Assembly: GCF_901709675.1 (NCBI RefSeq) | Contig: NC_051087.1 | Coordinates: 14,876,067-14,940,066 of the forward strand | DNA length: 64,000 bases | Reading direction: 5' to 3' | From: Syngnathus acus | Lineage: Eukaryota > Chordata > Actinopteri > Syngnathiformes > Syngnathidae | In this document: positions 1 through 10,550 of the stretch, one piece after another | Position numbering within the stretch: position 1 is the stretch's first letter | Layout: each line of letters starts with the position of its first letter | Program-made: the position numbers and the translations under genes | Notes under the pieces: generated by a model | The model's database searches: none | What the model saw: only the letters and a program-made list of their open reading frames with translations | Told to the model about the DNA's origin: nothing

Positions 1-170
1 TTCTTCTCTGCAGCTGCCAAGACATACAGTTGCACAGCGCTGTGAAGCCATGGCTGAGTATGTAATTCAGCAAATTTAGAAGGATAACAGTGATTGTGTT
101 TTTCACTGCAGTTGGACGAATCTACTGACGAGCGTGACACAGCACAGATGTGCATTTTCATTCATATAGT
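1..170 (+). pseudogene. hAT transposase fragment (DESTD region)
   Basis: Frames at the left edge read LPRHTVAQRCEAMAEYVIQQI, then a stop, then after a frame change FSLQLDESTDERDTAQMCIF. The LDESTD motif followed by a short hydrophobic strand is typical of the catalytic region of hAT transposases of the GTF2IRD2/ZBED/SCAND3 type. The in-frame TAG and the frame change show it is dead. Its 5' part lies outside the window. No terminal repeat for this copy was recognised. Confidence 0.65.
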
Positions 171-814
171 GTTTAGTGACCTCACTGCAAGAGTGGACAA
201 TACTTCCCATGAAATAAAAAAAGCAAGAAGACAAATTTCAGTCATTTAATTTTTTATTGAGAAAACTCCCAGTATACAAAATGGCATCTATTACGATTGA
301 TGGAGCACCCGCAATGGTTGGCCGTGTATTGCCAAATGCAGGCAGGACGATGCTTTTGCAGATTTCTTGAACTGCCATTGCATAATCCACCAACAAACGT
401 TTTAGCGCTAAAATGCTCAAATTGAAGGAGATCATGGATGTGACAACAAAGATTGCCTGTTCTGTTCGAACTAGATTTCTTGAAAGACGGTTATTCCGTG
501 CACACCTGGAGAAGGTTGACGAGCTGAAAAAGTGTGAGCACCCCTGCTCTATATGATGATCATCACCCATTAAGAACATTTACTAAGAAGAGCTATAGTC
601 AAAAACCATGAATGACACTGACTATATAAATGCTTGTGAAAAGAAAACATTAACAGTTTTTGACATTCTGAACTAGAGAAGCTGATTTACATTCCAAACT
701 TCTACAAGTGATGATCTTTCAATTTAACTAGGCACACATTTTCAATATTTCCACAGCAAAATATTTGTATTTTCACCAGCATAATAGACATTCTAACAGA
801 ATCCTACAGATTTT
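171..814. other. intergenic stretch, no recognised gene
   Basis: AT-rich DNA. The minus strand has a 113-codon open frame (238-579) without recognisable domains, and I do not call it a gene. On the minus strand around 495-550 a segment starts CAGGGGTGCTCACACTTT, which resembles the hAT-type terminal repeat at 42856. A 30-bp string ending in that repeat (about 545-575) recurs near 31471. Confidence 0.4.
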
Positions 815-1514
815 AGTGAAATTTGCTGACGACACGACTCTGGTGGGTCTCATCACCAAGGGCGACGAGACTCAATACAGGTTGGAGGTTGACCTTCTGA
901 CCACGTGGTGCAGGGACAACAACCTCCTGCTGAACGTCAACAAGACCAAGGAGATTGTTGTTGACTTCCGGAAGGGTCACACCCAACACCTGCCGCTGAC
1001 CATCGACGGTGCTGTGGTGGAGAGAGTGAGCAGCACCAGGTTCCTGGGGGTGCACATCAGTGAGGATCTCTCCTGGTCCACCAACACCGCATCACTGGCG
1101 AAGAAAGCTCAGCGCCGCCTGTACTTCCTGCGGAAACTCAGGCGAGCAAGTGCTCCTCCGGCCGTCATGACTACATTCTACCGTGGCACCATTGAGAGCG
1201 TCCTCTCCAGTTGTATCGCTGTTTGGGGTGGTAGCTGCACTGAATACAACATGAAGGCCCTGCAGCGTATAGTGAACACGGCTGGTAAGATTATTGGTGC
1301 TTCACTCCCCTCCCTGAAGGACATTTACACCTCCCGTCTCACCCGCAAGGCGACCGCGATTGTGAGTGATGTGAGTCACCCCGCTCACTCTTTGTTTGAT
1401 CTTCTGCCCTCTGGGAAGAGGTACAGGAGCCTGCGGTCCCGCACCACCAGACTCACCAACAGCTTCATACTCCAGGCTGTTAGGATCCTGAACTCTCTCC
1501 CCCCTTCTGCGTAG
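815..1514 (+). pseudogene. Rex1-like reverse transcriptase, C-terminal part
   Basis: The reading frame begins inside the RT palm with KFADDTTLVGL (the FADD catalytic box). It continues through FLGVHISEDLSW, KKAQRRLYFLRKLRRA, TTFYRGTIESVLSSC and the LLPSGKRYRSLRSRTTRL region, and ends at TAG 1512-1514. These are the thumb and C-terminal motifs of Rex1/CR1-like fish LINEs. The fingers and endonuclease are missing, so it is a dead 5'-truncated copy, though the retained frame is intact. Confidence 0.75.
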
Positions 1515-1677
1515 CGTCCTGTACTTTTGCGCTATATTCTGACTGTCTGCTGTATGCACACTTGCTCCTCTTATTTATTATGTTATTTGTTTATTTATTA
1601 TTTATTCATCACTCTTATTTATTCGTTGTTTGTGCCTTCTTGTTTTTATTTTTTTGTGTTGTTTACTTGTATGTAGT

Positions 1678-2634
1678 ACGTATATTACCGCCTGGAGCTG
1701 AACCCGCTCAAGACCGTGGAGATGACAGTGGACTTCAGGCGTGACCCTTCACCACTTTTAACCCTCACTATCCGCAGTAATACTATTCTCTCCACAGACA
1801 CCTTCAAGTTCCTGGGAACCACAATCTCTCGGGACCTGAAATGGACCGGCCACATAGACTCTGTCCGGAAGAAGGCCCAGCAGAGGCTGTACTTCCTGAG
1901 ACAGCTCAAGAAGTTCAACCTGCCGTGAGAGCTTCTGAAGACCTTCTACACTGCCATCATCTAGTCTGTCCTCTGCACCTCCATCACTGTCTGGTTTGGA
2001 TCGGCCTCCAAACAAGACAAGCACAGACTGCAACGGACAATCAGGACTGCAGAAAAGATCATTGGAATCAACCTCCCATCTATCCAAGACTTGTACCTGT
2101 CCAGGACCAGGAAACGTGCAAGGAACATCTCTACAGACCCTTCTCACCCAGGTTGCAGTCTGTTTGAACTACTCCCCTCCGGACGGCGTTATAGAGCTCG
2201 GTACGCCAAAACCAGCAGACACAGAGACAGCTTCTTCCCCCAGGCTGTTGCTCTGATGAACTCACACCACTCTTAGAGTCTCAGAGTCATTACTGTGCAA
2301 TAACATCCTGCTCTCCACACCTTTTTTGAATTTGTCTACACTGTTTGTACTATGTGTCCTCTCTGCATCCATTGACGCCTGGTCATCCTGGAAGAGGGAC
2401 CTTCCCATCTGTGGTCTCTTCTCAAGGTTTCTCATTTCCCCTAGCTGGAGTTTTGAGTTTTTCCTTGCCCTTTTGGGAGTTTAAGATCAGGGGATGTTTG
2501 AGAATATTTGCCATTTTTCACATGTCCTGAGTGTTGTTAGTCACCTAAATGTTGAACAGAGGGTGTGATTTACCGAAGTCAAATTCCTTGTTTGGCACGC
2601 TCAAACATGGCGAATAAAAAACTCTTGAATCTTG
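1678..2634 (+). mobile_element. second Rex1-like LINE 3' fragment nested in the first
   Basis: It starts near 1678 in the RT C-terminal region (NPLKTVEMTVDFRR, FLGTTISRDLKW, KKAQQRLYFLRQLKKFNL), has stops at about 1926 and 1961, then SITVWFGSASKQDKHRLQR and LLPSGRRYRARY. It ends with a 3' UTR and a tail of TTGAATC-type repeats at about 2620-2634. It differs in sequence from its host LINE, so it belongs to another subfamily and inserted later. Confidence 0.7.
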
Positions 2635-2748
2635 AATATTGTGTACTATGTCTTGTCACCGTGGGATAGTGGGAACGTAATTTCGATTTCTTTGTGTGTC
2701 TTGTCATGTGAAGAAATTGACAATAAAGCAGACTTTGACTTTGACTTT

Positions 2749-2864
2749 TGAATTCCCCACTCATATGTGGGTTTGGATTCCGGACGTGCCGTGTTTTTAA
2801 GATTGTGTGGTGCTTTCTCCAAGGCCGGCATAATTCACTTTACCATATGTGTGTTCTGTTATAT
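2749..2864 (+). repeat. possible first part of a Gypsy 5' LTR
   Basis: This short stretch lies just left of a hAT insertion. With 7972-8129 it may be one LTR of the CsRn1-like element whose gag starts at 8130. The join is marked by the 8-bp duplication GTTAAGAC. The exact LTR start was not resolved. Confidence 0.3.
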
Positions 2865-3008
2865 GTTAAGACCAGGGCTGTGGACTCGGACTCGGGGACT
2901 CGGACTCGGTCGGACTCGGTCATTTTTGCCGGACTCGGAGCTGATTTTGACCGAGCCCACCGAGTCCGACAATAAAAAAAAATACAATTTTCTTAGGTTC
3001 ATTTACCT

Positions 3009-3042
3009 GACATGTTTCGGCGGGTTCTTTCGCCTTCATCAG
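3009..3042 (-). ncRNA. hammerhead ribozyme-like motif (Penelope end)
   Basis: On the minus strand the core reads CTGATGA, a stem II of GGCG/CGCC with an 8-nt loop, GAAAC, and a very short stem III ending in GTC. The order CUGAUGA - stem II - GAAA - stem III - UC matches the hammerhead catalytic core. Stem III is only about two base pairs, as reported for Penelope-like hammerheads that probably act as dimers. Stem I is not clearly paired, so activity is uncertain. Confidence 0.6.
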
Positions 3043-3119
3043 AGTTCGCGCGCGGCGTAACGCCATCTCCCCGTCCGCCTCGACGCTCGCGTCGGAAACA
3101 AAAACACAATGTGTTGACT

Positions 3120-3153
3120 CTGATGAAGGCGAAAGAACCCGCCGAAACATGTC
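3120..3153 (+). ncRNA. hammerhead ribozyme-like motif (Penelope end)
   Basis: Mirror copy of the motif at 3009-3042, on the plus strand. CTGATGA is at 3120-3126, stem II lies within 3128-3143, GAAA is at 3144-3147, and the putative cleavage triplet GTC is at 3151-3153. All core positions expected to be invariant are present. The two copies face each other, so transcription through the palindrome would yield one hammerhead strand and its perfect complement. Confidence 0.6.
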
Positions 3154-3256
3154 AGGTAAATGAACCTAAGAAAATTGTTTGATATAGAAGAACCAGTGAA
3201 GTAATTGAAAAAGAAAAAACAAGATGAACCTAGTACAACTAAAAAAAAATACGTTC

Positions 3257-3994
3257 AATTTTATTTTCATCATGCTGCTGAGAATGCGCGTAGGAATACT
3301 GTCCACAGCCCTGCTTACGATCAAGTTTGAAAAAGAACTTGACAGCATTGAGCGCCGCCGGCGTTTGTCGGCCGCCACCTCGCCAACCGGTCAAACGCGC
3401 ATGCGCGTGAGGGGAAATCCCGCAAAGGAGGAGGGACAAACAGAGCGATTGGTTTTGTTGGCTTTTTAATGAATGGCGACTGTGACTACGGGGGCGCATT
3501 ATGTCCAGAAAAGCTGACAAGACGCTTGCCAAAATGGCAAGGAAAAAATGCACAGCTAAACGAATATATGACGATGAACACAGGACGTTTTTAACGGAGT
3601 TAAAGTTGTTTTTTGTTGAACGCTATGGCAAGCCATTCTGCCTGATATGTCGGACGTCATTGGCGCATTTAAAAGCTTCAAATGGTCAGCGCCACTTCAG
3701 CTCACTTCATGCCAATATCGATAAGGACTTTGCAAAAGGGACTGAATTTCGCAAGCACAAGTTTGGAGACTTTGAAAAGTCAGGCAGAAAAATAGGTACA
3801 GTTTTTCAAAGAAATTACAAAGCACTCAGAGACTGTCACACTTGCATTGTTTCAACTGGCTTGGAACATTGCACGGGCTAAAAAGCCATACAATGAAGTG
3901 GAGTTCGTTAAAATATGCCTCAGTGACGTTATTGAATTTTATTTTCATCATGCTGCTGAGAATGCGCGTAGGAATACTGTCCACAGCCCTGCTT
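3257..3994 (+). repeat. 60-bp direct repeats bracketing the hAT transposase remnant
   Basis: The segment 3257-3316 is repeated exactly at 3935-3994. Both copies end in GTCCACAGCCCTGCTT, which contains the CCACAGCCCT end sequence of the surrounding hAT family. The repeats flank the transposase remnant at 3501-3935. This suggests either a duplication made during internal rearrangement or nested hAT ends. Confidence 0.7.
3501..3935 (+). pseudogene. hAT transposase N-terminal remnant
   Basis: The frame 3501-3881 contains a zinc-finger-like segment, FCLICRTSLAHLKAS followed by RHFSSLHA (C-x2-C then H-x4-H), typical of the N-terminal finger of GTF2IRD2/SCAND3-like hAT transposases. After a frame change at about 3840 it continues with LALFQLAWNIARAKKPYNEV, the conserved helix that follows the finger. 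The catalytic core and dimerisation domain are missing. The remnant sits within a hAT element and probably represents that family's transposase. Confidence 0.65.
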
Positions 3995-4382
3995 GCTTGT
4001 TATGAAGACAAATTTAGTTGCTGCGTGCGCGCCCGCGCCTGCCTGCGTGCGTGCACGTACAAGACCCACAATGCCCCGCGCGCAGCCAAGATGGAAGAAC
4101 CGCGAGAACAGCGAGAGAACAATGTTTTGCCTCTAGATTTGGGGGGGGAAACGGAGCGTAAATTACGATCAATGCGGCCATGTTGAGTTGCACTTAGGCT
4201 AATGTTTACATTATGTACCAATGTCAAGGACGATTATGTCACCCAGCTTATATCATTGATGTGTTTCGATAGTTGTGGGGTCGTCACTAATTATTTGTGT
4301 TTAGATAAATGTCTGTTAAAAGCGCTATAATGGTGTAATTAATGATTAAAACTTGAAAGTATCTGTTTATTGTATTCGTTTA

Positions 4383-7300
4383 TCCATCCATCCATCCATC
4401 CATCTTCTTCCGCTTATCCGGGGTCGGGTCGCGGGGGCAGCAGCTTCAGGAGGGACTCCCAGACTTCCCTCTCCCCAGCTACTTCATCTAGCTCATCCCG
4501 GGGGATCCCAAGGCGTTCCCAGGCCAGCCGAGAGACATAGTCTCTCCAGCGCGTCCTGGGTCGTCCCCGGGGTCTCCTACCGGTGGGACATGCCCGGAAC
4601 ACCTCCCCAGGGAGGCGTCCAGGAGGCATCCTGATGAGATGCCCGAGCCACCTCATCTGGCTCCTCTCAACGTGGAGGAGTAGCGACTCTACTCCGAGTC
4701 TCTCCCGGATGACCGAACTTCTCACCCTATCTCTAAGGGAGAGCCCGGACATCCTGCGGAGAAAACTCATTTCGGCCGCTTGTATCCGGGATCTCGTTCT
4801 TTCGGTCACGACCCATAGCTCGTGACCATAGGTGAGGGTAGGAGCGTAAATCGACCGGTAAATTGAGAGCTTTGCCTTTTGGCTCAGCTCTCTCTTTACC
4901 ACGACGGACCGGTACAGAGTCCGCATTACTGCCGACGCTGCACCGATCCGCCTGTCGATCTCACGCTCCATCCTCCCCTCACTCGTGAACAAGACCCCAA
5001 GATACTTAAACTCCTCCACTTGGGGCAGGATCTCATCCCCGATCCGGAGAGGGCATTCCACCCTTTTCCGATCGAGGACCATGGACTCGGATTTGGAGGT
5101 GCTGACCCTCATCCCGACCGCTTCACACTCGGCTGCGAACCGCTCCAGTGAGAGCTGGAGATCACGGCCTGAAGGAGCCAACAGCACAACGTCGTCTGCA
5201 AAAAGCAGAGACGCGATGCTGAGGTCCCCAAACCGGACACCCTCAACGCCTCGGCTGCACCTAGAAATTCTGTCCATAAAAATTATGAACAGAATCGGTG
5301 ACAAAGGGCAGCCTTGGCGGAGTCCAACCCTCACTGGGAACGAATCCGACTTACTGCCGGAAATGCGGACCACACTCTGGCATCGGTGATACAGGGACCG
5401 AACCGCCCTTATCAGTTGGCTCGGTACCCCGTACTCCCGAAGCACCCCCCACAGAACCTCCCGAGGGACACGGTCGAACGCCTTCTCCAAGTCCACAAAA
5501 CACATGTGGACTGGTTGGGCGAACTCCCATGCACCCTCGAGGATCCTGTTGAGGGTGAAGAGCTGGTCCACTGTTCCACGGCCAGGACGAAAGCCACACT
5601 GTTCCTCCTGAATCCGAGGTTCGACCTCCCGACGGACCCTCCTCTCCAGCACCCCTGAATAGACCTTACCAGGGAGGCTGAGGAGTGTAATTCCCCTGTA
5701 ATTGGAACACACCCTCCGGTCCCCCTTCTTAAAGAGGGGAACCACCACCCCAGTCTGCCAATCCAGAGGCACTGTCCCCGATGTCCACGCGATGCTGTAG
5801 AGACGTGTCAGCCATGACAGCCCCACAACATCCAGAGCCCTTAAGAAATCCGGGCGGATCTCATCCACCCCCGGGGCCTTGCCACCGAGGAGTTTTTTAA
5901 CTACCTCAGTGACTTCAACCCCAGAGATTGGAGAGTCCGCCTCAGAGTCCCCAGGCCCTGCTTCCACAATGGAAGGCGTGTCGGTGGAATTGAGGAGGTC
6001 TTCGAAGTATTCTCCCCACCGACACACGACGTCCCGAGTCGAGGTCAGCAGCACGCCATCTCCACTGTAAACAGTGTTGACGTTGCACTGCTTCCCCCTC
6101 CTGAGACGCCGGATGGTGGACCAGAATTTCCTCGAAGCCGTCCGGAAGTCATTCTCCATGGCCTCGCCGAACTCCTCCCACGCCCGGGTTTTTGCCTCAG
6201 CAACCGCCGAAGCCGCGTTCCGCTTGGCCACCCGGTACCTGTCAGCTGCCTCCGGAGTCCCGCAGGCCAAAACGGCCCGATAGGACTCCTTCTTCAGCTT
6301 GACGGCATCCCTTACCGCCGGTGTCCACCAGCGGGTTCGGGGATTGCCGCCACGACAGGCACCAATGACCTTACGGCCACAGCTCCGGTCGGCCGCCTCA
6401 ACAATGGAGGCGCGGAACAAGGTCCACTCGGACTCAATGTCCCCCACCTCCCCCGGGACGTGGGAAAAGCTCTGCTGGAGGTGGGAGTTGAAGCTCTTCC
6501 TGACAGGGGATTCCGCCAGATGTTCCCAGCAGACCCTCACAGAACGTTTGGGTCTGCCAGGTCGGACCGGCATCTTCCCCCACCATCGGAGCCAACCCAC
6601 CACCAGGTGGTGATCAGTTGACAGCTCCGCCCCTCTCTTCGCCCGAGTGTCCAAAACATGCGGCCGCAAATCCGATGACACGACTACAAAGTCGATCATC
6701 GAACTGCGGCCTAGGGTGTCCTGGTGCCAAGTGCACACATGGACACCCTTATGTTTGAACATGGTGTTCATTATTGAAAATCCGTGTCGAGCACAGAAGT
6801 CCAACAATAGAACACCGCTCGGGTTCAGATCGGGGGGGCCGTTCCTCCCAATCACGCCCTTCCAGGTCTCACTGTCATTGCCCACGTGAGCATTGAAGTC
6901 ACCCAGTAGAACGACGGAGTCCCCAGAAGGAGCGCTCTCCAGCACTTCCTCCAGGGACTCCAAGAAGGGTGGGTACTCTGAGCTGCCGTTTGGTGCATAG
7001 ACACAAACAACAGTCAGGACCCGTCCCCCCACCCGAAGGCGGAGGGAGGCTACCCTCTCGTTCACCGGGGTGAACCCCAATGTGCAGGCGCCCAGCCGGG
7101 GGGCAATAAGTATACCCACACCTGCTCGACGCCTCTCACCGTGGGCAACTCCAGAGTGGAAGAGAGTCCAGCCCCTCTCGAGAGGGCTTGTACCGGAACC
7201 CAAACTGTGCGTGGAGGCAAGTCCGACTATATCTAGTCGGAACTTTTCTGCCTCGCACACCAGCTCGGGCTCCTTTCCAGCCAGAGAGGTAACATTCCAT

Positions 7301-7763
7301 GTCCCAAGAGCCAGCTTCTGCAGCCGGGGATCAGACCGCCAAGGTCCCTGCCTTTGGCCGCCGCCCAGCTTGCAATGCACCCGACCCCTTTGGCCCCTCC
7401 CACAGGTGGTGAGCCCATGGGAAGGGGGACCCACGTTTCCTTTTCGGGCTGAGCCCGGCCGGGCCCCATGGGCGAAGGCCCGGCCACCAGACGCTCGCCT
7501 TCGAGCCCCGCCTCCAGGCCTGGCTCCAGAGGGGGGCCCCGGTGACCCGCGTCCGGGCGAGGGAAAACGTGATCCATTAATTTTTTTCATCATAAGGGGC
7601 TGATGAGCCGTGCTTTGTCTGGCCCCTCACCTAGGACCCGTTTGCCATGGGTGACCCTACCAGGGGCATGAAGCCCCAGACAACATGGCTCCTAGGATCA
7701 TAGGGGCACGCAAACCCCTCCACCACGATAAGGTGACGACTCACGGTATGTGAGTCATACTCA
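4383..7763 (-). mobile_element. full-length Rex3/RTE-type LINE
   Basis: The element lies on the minus strand inside a hAT transposon. It is flanked by the exact 12-bp duplication TGTATTCGTTTA (4371-4382 and 7764-7775). Its 3' end is a run of ATCC repeats (4383-4404), the tail type of Rex3. It has about 170 bp of 5' UTR before the open frame. An intact frame and perfect flanks argue for a recent insertion. Confidence 0.92.
4414..7593 (-). CDS. Rex3/RTE LINE endonuclease-reverse transcriptase
   Basis: An uninterrupted 1059-residue frame. The N-terminus is basic and Pro/Gly-rich. An APE-type endonuclease runs from about residue 92 ([17 protein letters not shown]) through [10 protein letters not shown] to [10 protein letters not shown] (about residue 330). 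The RT spans about 570-800: [53 protein letters not shown] and the catalytic box [11 protein letters not shown]. The C-terminal region has [15 protein letters not shown]. It nicks target DNA and reverse-transcribes its own RNA in the nucleus. No stop or frameshift was seen, so the copy could be competent. The start codon was taken as the first Met of the frame; a later Met is possible. Confidence 0.92.
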   Translation of the reverse strand: MMKKINGSRFPSPGRGSPGPPSGARPGGGARRRASGGRAFAHGARPGSARKGNVGPPSHGLTTCGRGQRGRVHCKLGGGQRQGPWRSDPRLQKLALGTWNVTSLAGKEPELVCEAEKFRLDIVGLASTHSLGSGTSPLERGWTLFHSGVAHGERRRAGVGILIAPRLGACTLGFTPVNERVASLRLRVGGRVLTVVCVYAPNGSSEYPPFLESLEEVLESAPSGDSVVLLGDFNAHVGNDSETWKGVIGRNGPPDLNPSGVLLLDFCARHGFSIMNTMFKHKGVHVCTWHQDTLGRSSMIDFVVVSSDLRPHVLDTRAKRGAELSTDHHLVVGWLRWWGKMPVRPGRPKRSVRVCWEHLAESPVRKSFNSHLQQSFSHVPGEVGDIESEWTLFRASIVEAADRSCGRKVIGACRGGNPRTRWWTPAVRDAVKLKKESYRAVLACGTPEAADRYRVAKRNAASAVAEAKTRAWEEFGEAMENDFRTASRKFWSTIRRLRRGKQCNVNTVYSGDGVLLTSTRDVVCRWGEYFEDLLNSTDTPSIVEAGPGDSEADSPISGVEVTEVVKKLLGGKAPGVDEIRPDFLRALDVVGLSWLTRLYSIAWTSGTVPLDWQTGVVVPLFKKGDRRVCSNYRGITLLSLPGKVYSGVLERRVRREVEPRIQEEQCGFRPGRGTVDQLFTLNRILEGAWEFAQPVHMCFVDLEKAFDRVPREVLWGVLREYGVPSQLIRAVRSLYHRCQSVVRISGSKSDSFPVRVGLRQGCPLSPILFIIFMDRISRCSRGVEGVRFGDLSIASLLFADDVVLLAPSGRDLQLSLERFAAECEAVGMRVSTSKSESMVLDRKRVECPLRIGDEILPQVEEFKYLGVLFTSEGRMEREIDRRIGAASAVMRTLYRSVVVKRELSQKAKLSIYRSIYAPTLTYGHELWVVTERTRSRIQAAEMSFLRRMSGLSLRDRVRSSVIRERLGVESLLLHVERSQMRWLGHLIRMPPGRLPGEVFRACPTGRRPRGRPRTRWRDYVSRLAWERLGIPRDELDEVAGEREVWESLLKLLPPRPDPG

Positions 7764-7971
7764 TGTATTCGTTTATATGTTTAATAAAGACAAAGCCATC
7801 ACAAAACTGTTGTAATTATTTAGATTTTGATCTAAATTAGCCTTGAATAAAGACTAAGCAGTCACATGAATTAACAGAAAAAAATGGACAGCCGGACTCG
7901 GACTCGTGGTCAAGAGGCCGGACTCTGACTCGGTGCAAAAATCCGACCGAGTCCACAGCCCTAGTTAAGAC

Positions 7972-8129
7972 ATTCTGATTAAATTTAGAGTTGTGGTTCC
8001 TTTAAGAGTTCCGGTGACGGCTTTTTCTGTCATGCGCATGGGATGTACTTTGGTCAGTTAATAAACATGACTCACAGAGTCTGAATGTGAGAAGTTTTCG
8101 GCTCGTTTTCTACGCCTTTAAAGTACTAC
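7972..8129 (+). repeat. possible 3' part of a Gypsy 5' LTR
   Basis: The stretch between the hAT element and the gag frame ends in CTTTAAAGTACTACA just before TGGTATCTG, as an LTR end followed by a primer-binding site would. It contains AATAAA at about 8061. Its left part lies before the hAT insertion. This is inferred from position only. Confidence 0.35.
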
Positions 8130-8690
8130 ATGGTATCTGCCCTCGGAAGTTCTACAGCTTTGAGGGTGGTGAGCCTTGTTAAACGTCCTCCTCTGACAAG
8201 AAAGTATGAATCTCTGAAGGAATACTTACTAAAGACGTTTGAACTGTCTGGCACTGAGAGGGCCTGTAGGCTTTTCTCTTTTCAGGGGCTCGGTGACAGG
8301 AAGCCCTCAGAACTAATGGACTGGATGCTCGATCTGCTGGGTGACCACAAGCCGGATTTCCTTTACCTCTACCCTTTCCTGCGCCAACTGCCTGCTAATG
8401 TGAGAGCTGCTTTGGCCAACACTGCCAGCACGGATTGCAGAGATGTTGCAGCTGAGGCTGACAAGTGTGTCCTGGCTAGTCAGCAGCCCTGCGCAGCTGC
8501 CCTCCTCCCTACTGGTCTTGGATCTGATGTACCGGATGGTCACACGCTCGTCGCAGCAGCAGCAGCTCCGCCTCGTCAAAAGTCTTCGGGTGTGTGCTTT
8601 TACCATGCCAAGTTTGGCTCCAAGGCAAAACGATGCCGCTCTCTATGCAGCTTTGGTGGTTTGGGAAACATCAAGGCTGGCGCTCACTAG
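8130..8690 (+). CDS. Gag of a CsRn1-like Ty3/Gypsy element (partial)
   Basis: A 186-residue frame. It contains KYESLKEYLLKTFEL, FSFQGLGDRKPSELMDWML and FLRQLPANVRAALANT, matching the capsid of CsRn1-like Gypsy elements. Near the end it has CFYHAKFGSKAKRCRSLC, the Cys-His-Cys-Cys finger that replaces the usual CCHC knuckle in this clade. The open frame starts in the track of the element and may lack a genuine N-terminus. The element is dead downstream. Confidence 0.75.
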   Translation: MVSALGSSTALRVVSLVKRPPLTRKYESLKEYLLKTFELSGTERACRLFSFQGLGDRKPSELMDWMLDLLGDHKPDFLYLYPFLRQLPANVRAALANTASTDCRDVAAEADKCVLASQQPCAAALLPTGLGSDVPDGHTLVAAAAAPPRQKSSGVCFYHAKFGSKAKRCRSLCSFGGLGNIKAGAH

Positions 8691-10546
8691 TGGCCGTGAG
8701 CGTCGGCCATGCCGGCAGGCTGCTCTGCATCAAAGACTCCGTCTCCGGCTGACGCTTCCTCTGCGACACAGGGGCGCAGCGGAGTCTACTGCCTGCTTCA
8801 CAGGAGGACGTGGTGGTGGACACCCACGGCCCCCCCATGGAAGCCGCCAATGGTATGGCACAAGGCGTGTCGAACTGTGTATTTGGGGGCATCGCTTTGG
8901 CTGGGACTTTGTGATGGCCAAGGTCGCTGCCCACCTTCTCTTCCACAGCAAAGCACGGTGTCGAGCACCACATTGACACCACTGGCCCGTCCGTATACGC
9001 CTGCGCTCGTTGCCTCGAGCCAAACAAGCTTGCCGTAGCCAAGACGGAGTTCGAGTCCATGGAGCGCCTGGGGATTGTTCGACGCTCCAACAGTCCTTGG
9101 GCCTCCCCCCTGCATCTCGTCCACAAACCAGGAGGGGGCTGAAGTCCTTGCGGGGACTACCGACGGGTCAACGACGTGACAACGCCTGACCGCTACCCGG
9201 TGCCCCACATCCAGGATTTTTCAGCACACCTGGCTGGCAAGGTCATTTTTTCGAAGACTGTTTCCTTCAGGTGCCCGCACACTCTCTCGACATCCCAAAC
9301 ACAGCTGTGATCACACCATTTGGTTTGTTTGAGTTCCTGCGCACACCAGTTTGGCTCAGAAATGCTGCTCAAACTTTCCAGCGGCTCATTGACTACGTGT
9401 TACGGGATCTGCCTTTTGTGTTTGTGTACCTTGACAACATCCGGGTGGCCAGTTCATCGCCTTCAGAGCACCTTTTGCACCTTCGTACTCTGTTTGAGCA
9501 CCTTACAGAGCACGGGCTCATCATCAATCCTGTCAAGTGCGAGTTCGACCTTTCCACCATGGACTTTCTGGGGCACAGAGTCACAAAGGACGGGATCGTT
9601 CCTCTCCCGTCAAAAGTAGAGGTCGTCACTACTTTCCCGCGCCCAGTCACTGTCAAAGCCTTATAGCAGTTCCTTGGCATGGTTAACTTTTACCACTGTT
9701 TTCTCCCCAGGGCTGCCCAAACCATATGACCCTTGTATGAAGCTCTGAAAGGTGGCAAGCCTAAACACCCTGTGGACTGGAACCCAGAAAGGGACAAGGC
9801 TTTTGCAGACGCTAAGACTGCCCTGGCTAAGGCTGCCATGTTGGCCCATCCCGCCTCCTCTGTCCAATCGCACTTACCACAGACGCCTCAGACTACGCAG
9901 TTGGTGCGGTTCACAAACTATGGGTGGGTAATGCTTGGCAGCCGCTCGCCTGTTTCAGAAGGCAGTTGTGTCCCAGTGAACGGAAGTATAGCACCTTCGA
10001 CCGGGAGCTACTTGGTGTGTACCTCGCCATCCGACACTTTCATTCACTGCTGGAGGGACGCCGGTTCACCGTTTATGTGGACCACGAGCCTTTGACTTTC
10101 GCAATGTCCAAAGTCGTTCAACCATGCTCTGGCAGGCAACAGCGGCAGCTGACTTACATCTCGGAATTCACAATGGACATTGCACACCTTTCTGGAAAAC
10201 ACAACCAGGTTTCAGACTGCCTCTACCGTGCTGTTGCGGGAGCGGTCCACCTCGGCTTGGACTACAGCAGCATGGCAGCAGAGCAGGCCACTGAGCCGGA
10301 CGTGCAGGCTTGCTGTTCATCCACTGCTGGACTGCAGCTGCATGAGGTGGCATTCGACGACGCTGGCACCACTCTGCTTTGTGACATCTCTATGGGCTCT
10401 CCTAGGCCTGTTTGCCTGTGAAGTGCAGGTGGCCTGATTCCGACGCCATCCATGGCCTCTCACACCCCGGTACCAAAGCCTCACAACGGCTGGTGGCAGC
10501 CAAGTATGTGTGGCACCGACTTAAAAAGGACGTGAAGCACTGGGCG
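8691..10546 (+). pseudogene. CsRn1-like Gypsy pol remnant (RT and RNase H)
   Basis: Several frames carry pol pieces. 9039-9270 has the RT finger region (AKTEFESMERLGIVRRSNSP) with an internal stop. 9271-9663 has FGLFEFLRTPVWLRNAAQTF and the catalytic box as YLDNI, where the second Asp has become Asn. 9924-10421 has the RNase H region (ERKYSTFDRELLGVYLAIRH and VYVDHEPLTFAM). Then comes the start of the integrase zinc finger (HGLSHPGTKASQRLV), cut off at about 10547 by a LINE insertion. Multiple frameshifts make it a pseudogene. Confidence 0.75.
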
Positions 10547-10550
10547 ACTG

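Larger units (their letters stand above)
815..2748 (+). mobile_element. Rex1-like LINE, 5'-truncated, split by a second LINE
   Basis: The fragment carries the C-terminal half of a CR1/Rex1-type reverse transcriptase and the 3' UTR, ending in a GACTTT-repeat tail near 2748. The 3' UTR (to 1677, resuming at 2635) is interrupted by another LINE fragment. The uninterrupted UTR can be seen in the sister copy at 10551-11507, where TTGTATGTATATTGTGTAC is continuous. It is 5'-truncated, as is usual for LINE copies. Confidence 0.75.
2984..3178. repeat. 62-bp perfect inverted repeat made of two Penelope-type ends
   Basis: Arms 2984-3045 and 3117-3178 are exact reverse complements, separated by a 71-bp GC-rich loop. 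Each arm carries a hammerhead-like core and the ACCTGACATGTTTCGG block found at the ends of the Penelope-like elements elsewhere in the window. The right side continues into GATATAGAAGAACCAGTGAA, also a Penelope-end sequence. This looks like a head-to-head Penelope terminal remnant carried inside a hAT transposon. Confidence 0.85.
2873..7963. mobile_element. hAT-superfamily transposon with GGGCTGTGGACTCGG ends
   Basis: The left end is CAGGGCTGTGGACTCGGAC and the right end is the inverse, CCGAGTCCACAGCCCTA. It is flanked by an exact 8-bp duplication, GTTAAGAC (2865-2872 and 7964-7971), the length expected for hAT. Sub-terminal repeats of GGACTCGG occur at both ends. The interior holds a transposase remnant, a palindrome of Penelope-like sequence, and a full-length Rex3 LINE inserted later. 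Without Rex3 it is about 1.7 kb and non-autonomous. Confidence 0.85.

Noticed and set aside
238-579. 113-codon open frame on the minus strand
   Set aside because: No domain, odd composition, and its start overlaps the 30-bp string shared with 31471 and a hAT-like end; probably chance.
4353-7603. Many plus-strand frames opposite the Rex3 gene
   Set aside because: They are antisense shadows of the GC-rich Rex3 frame.
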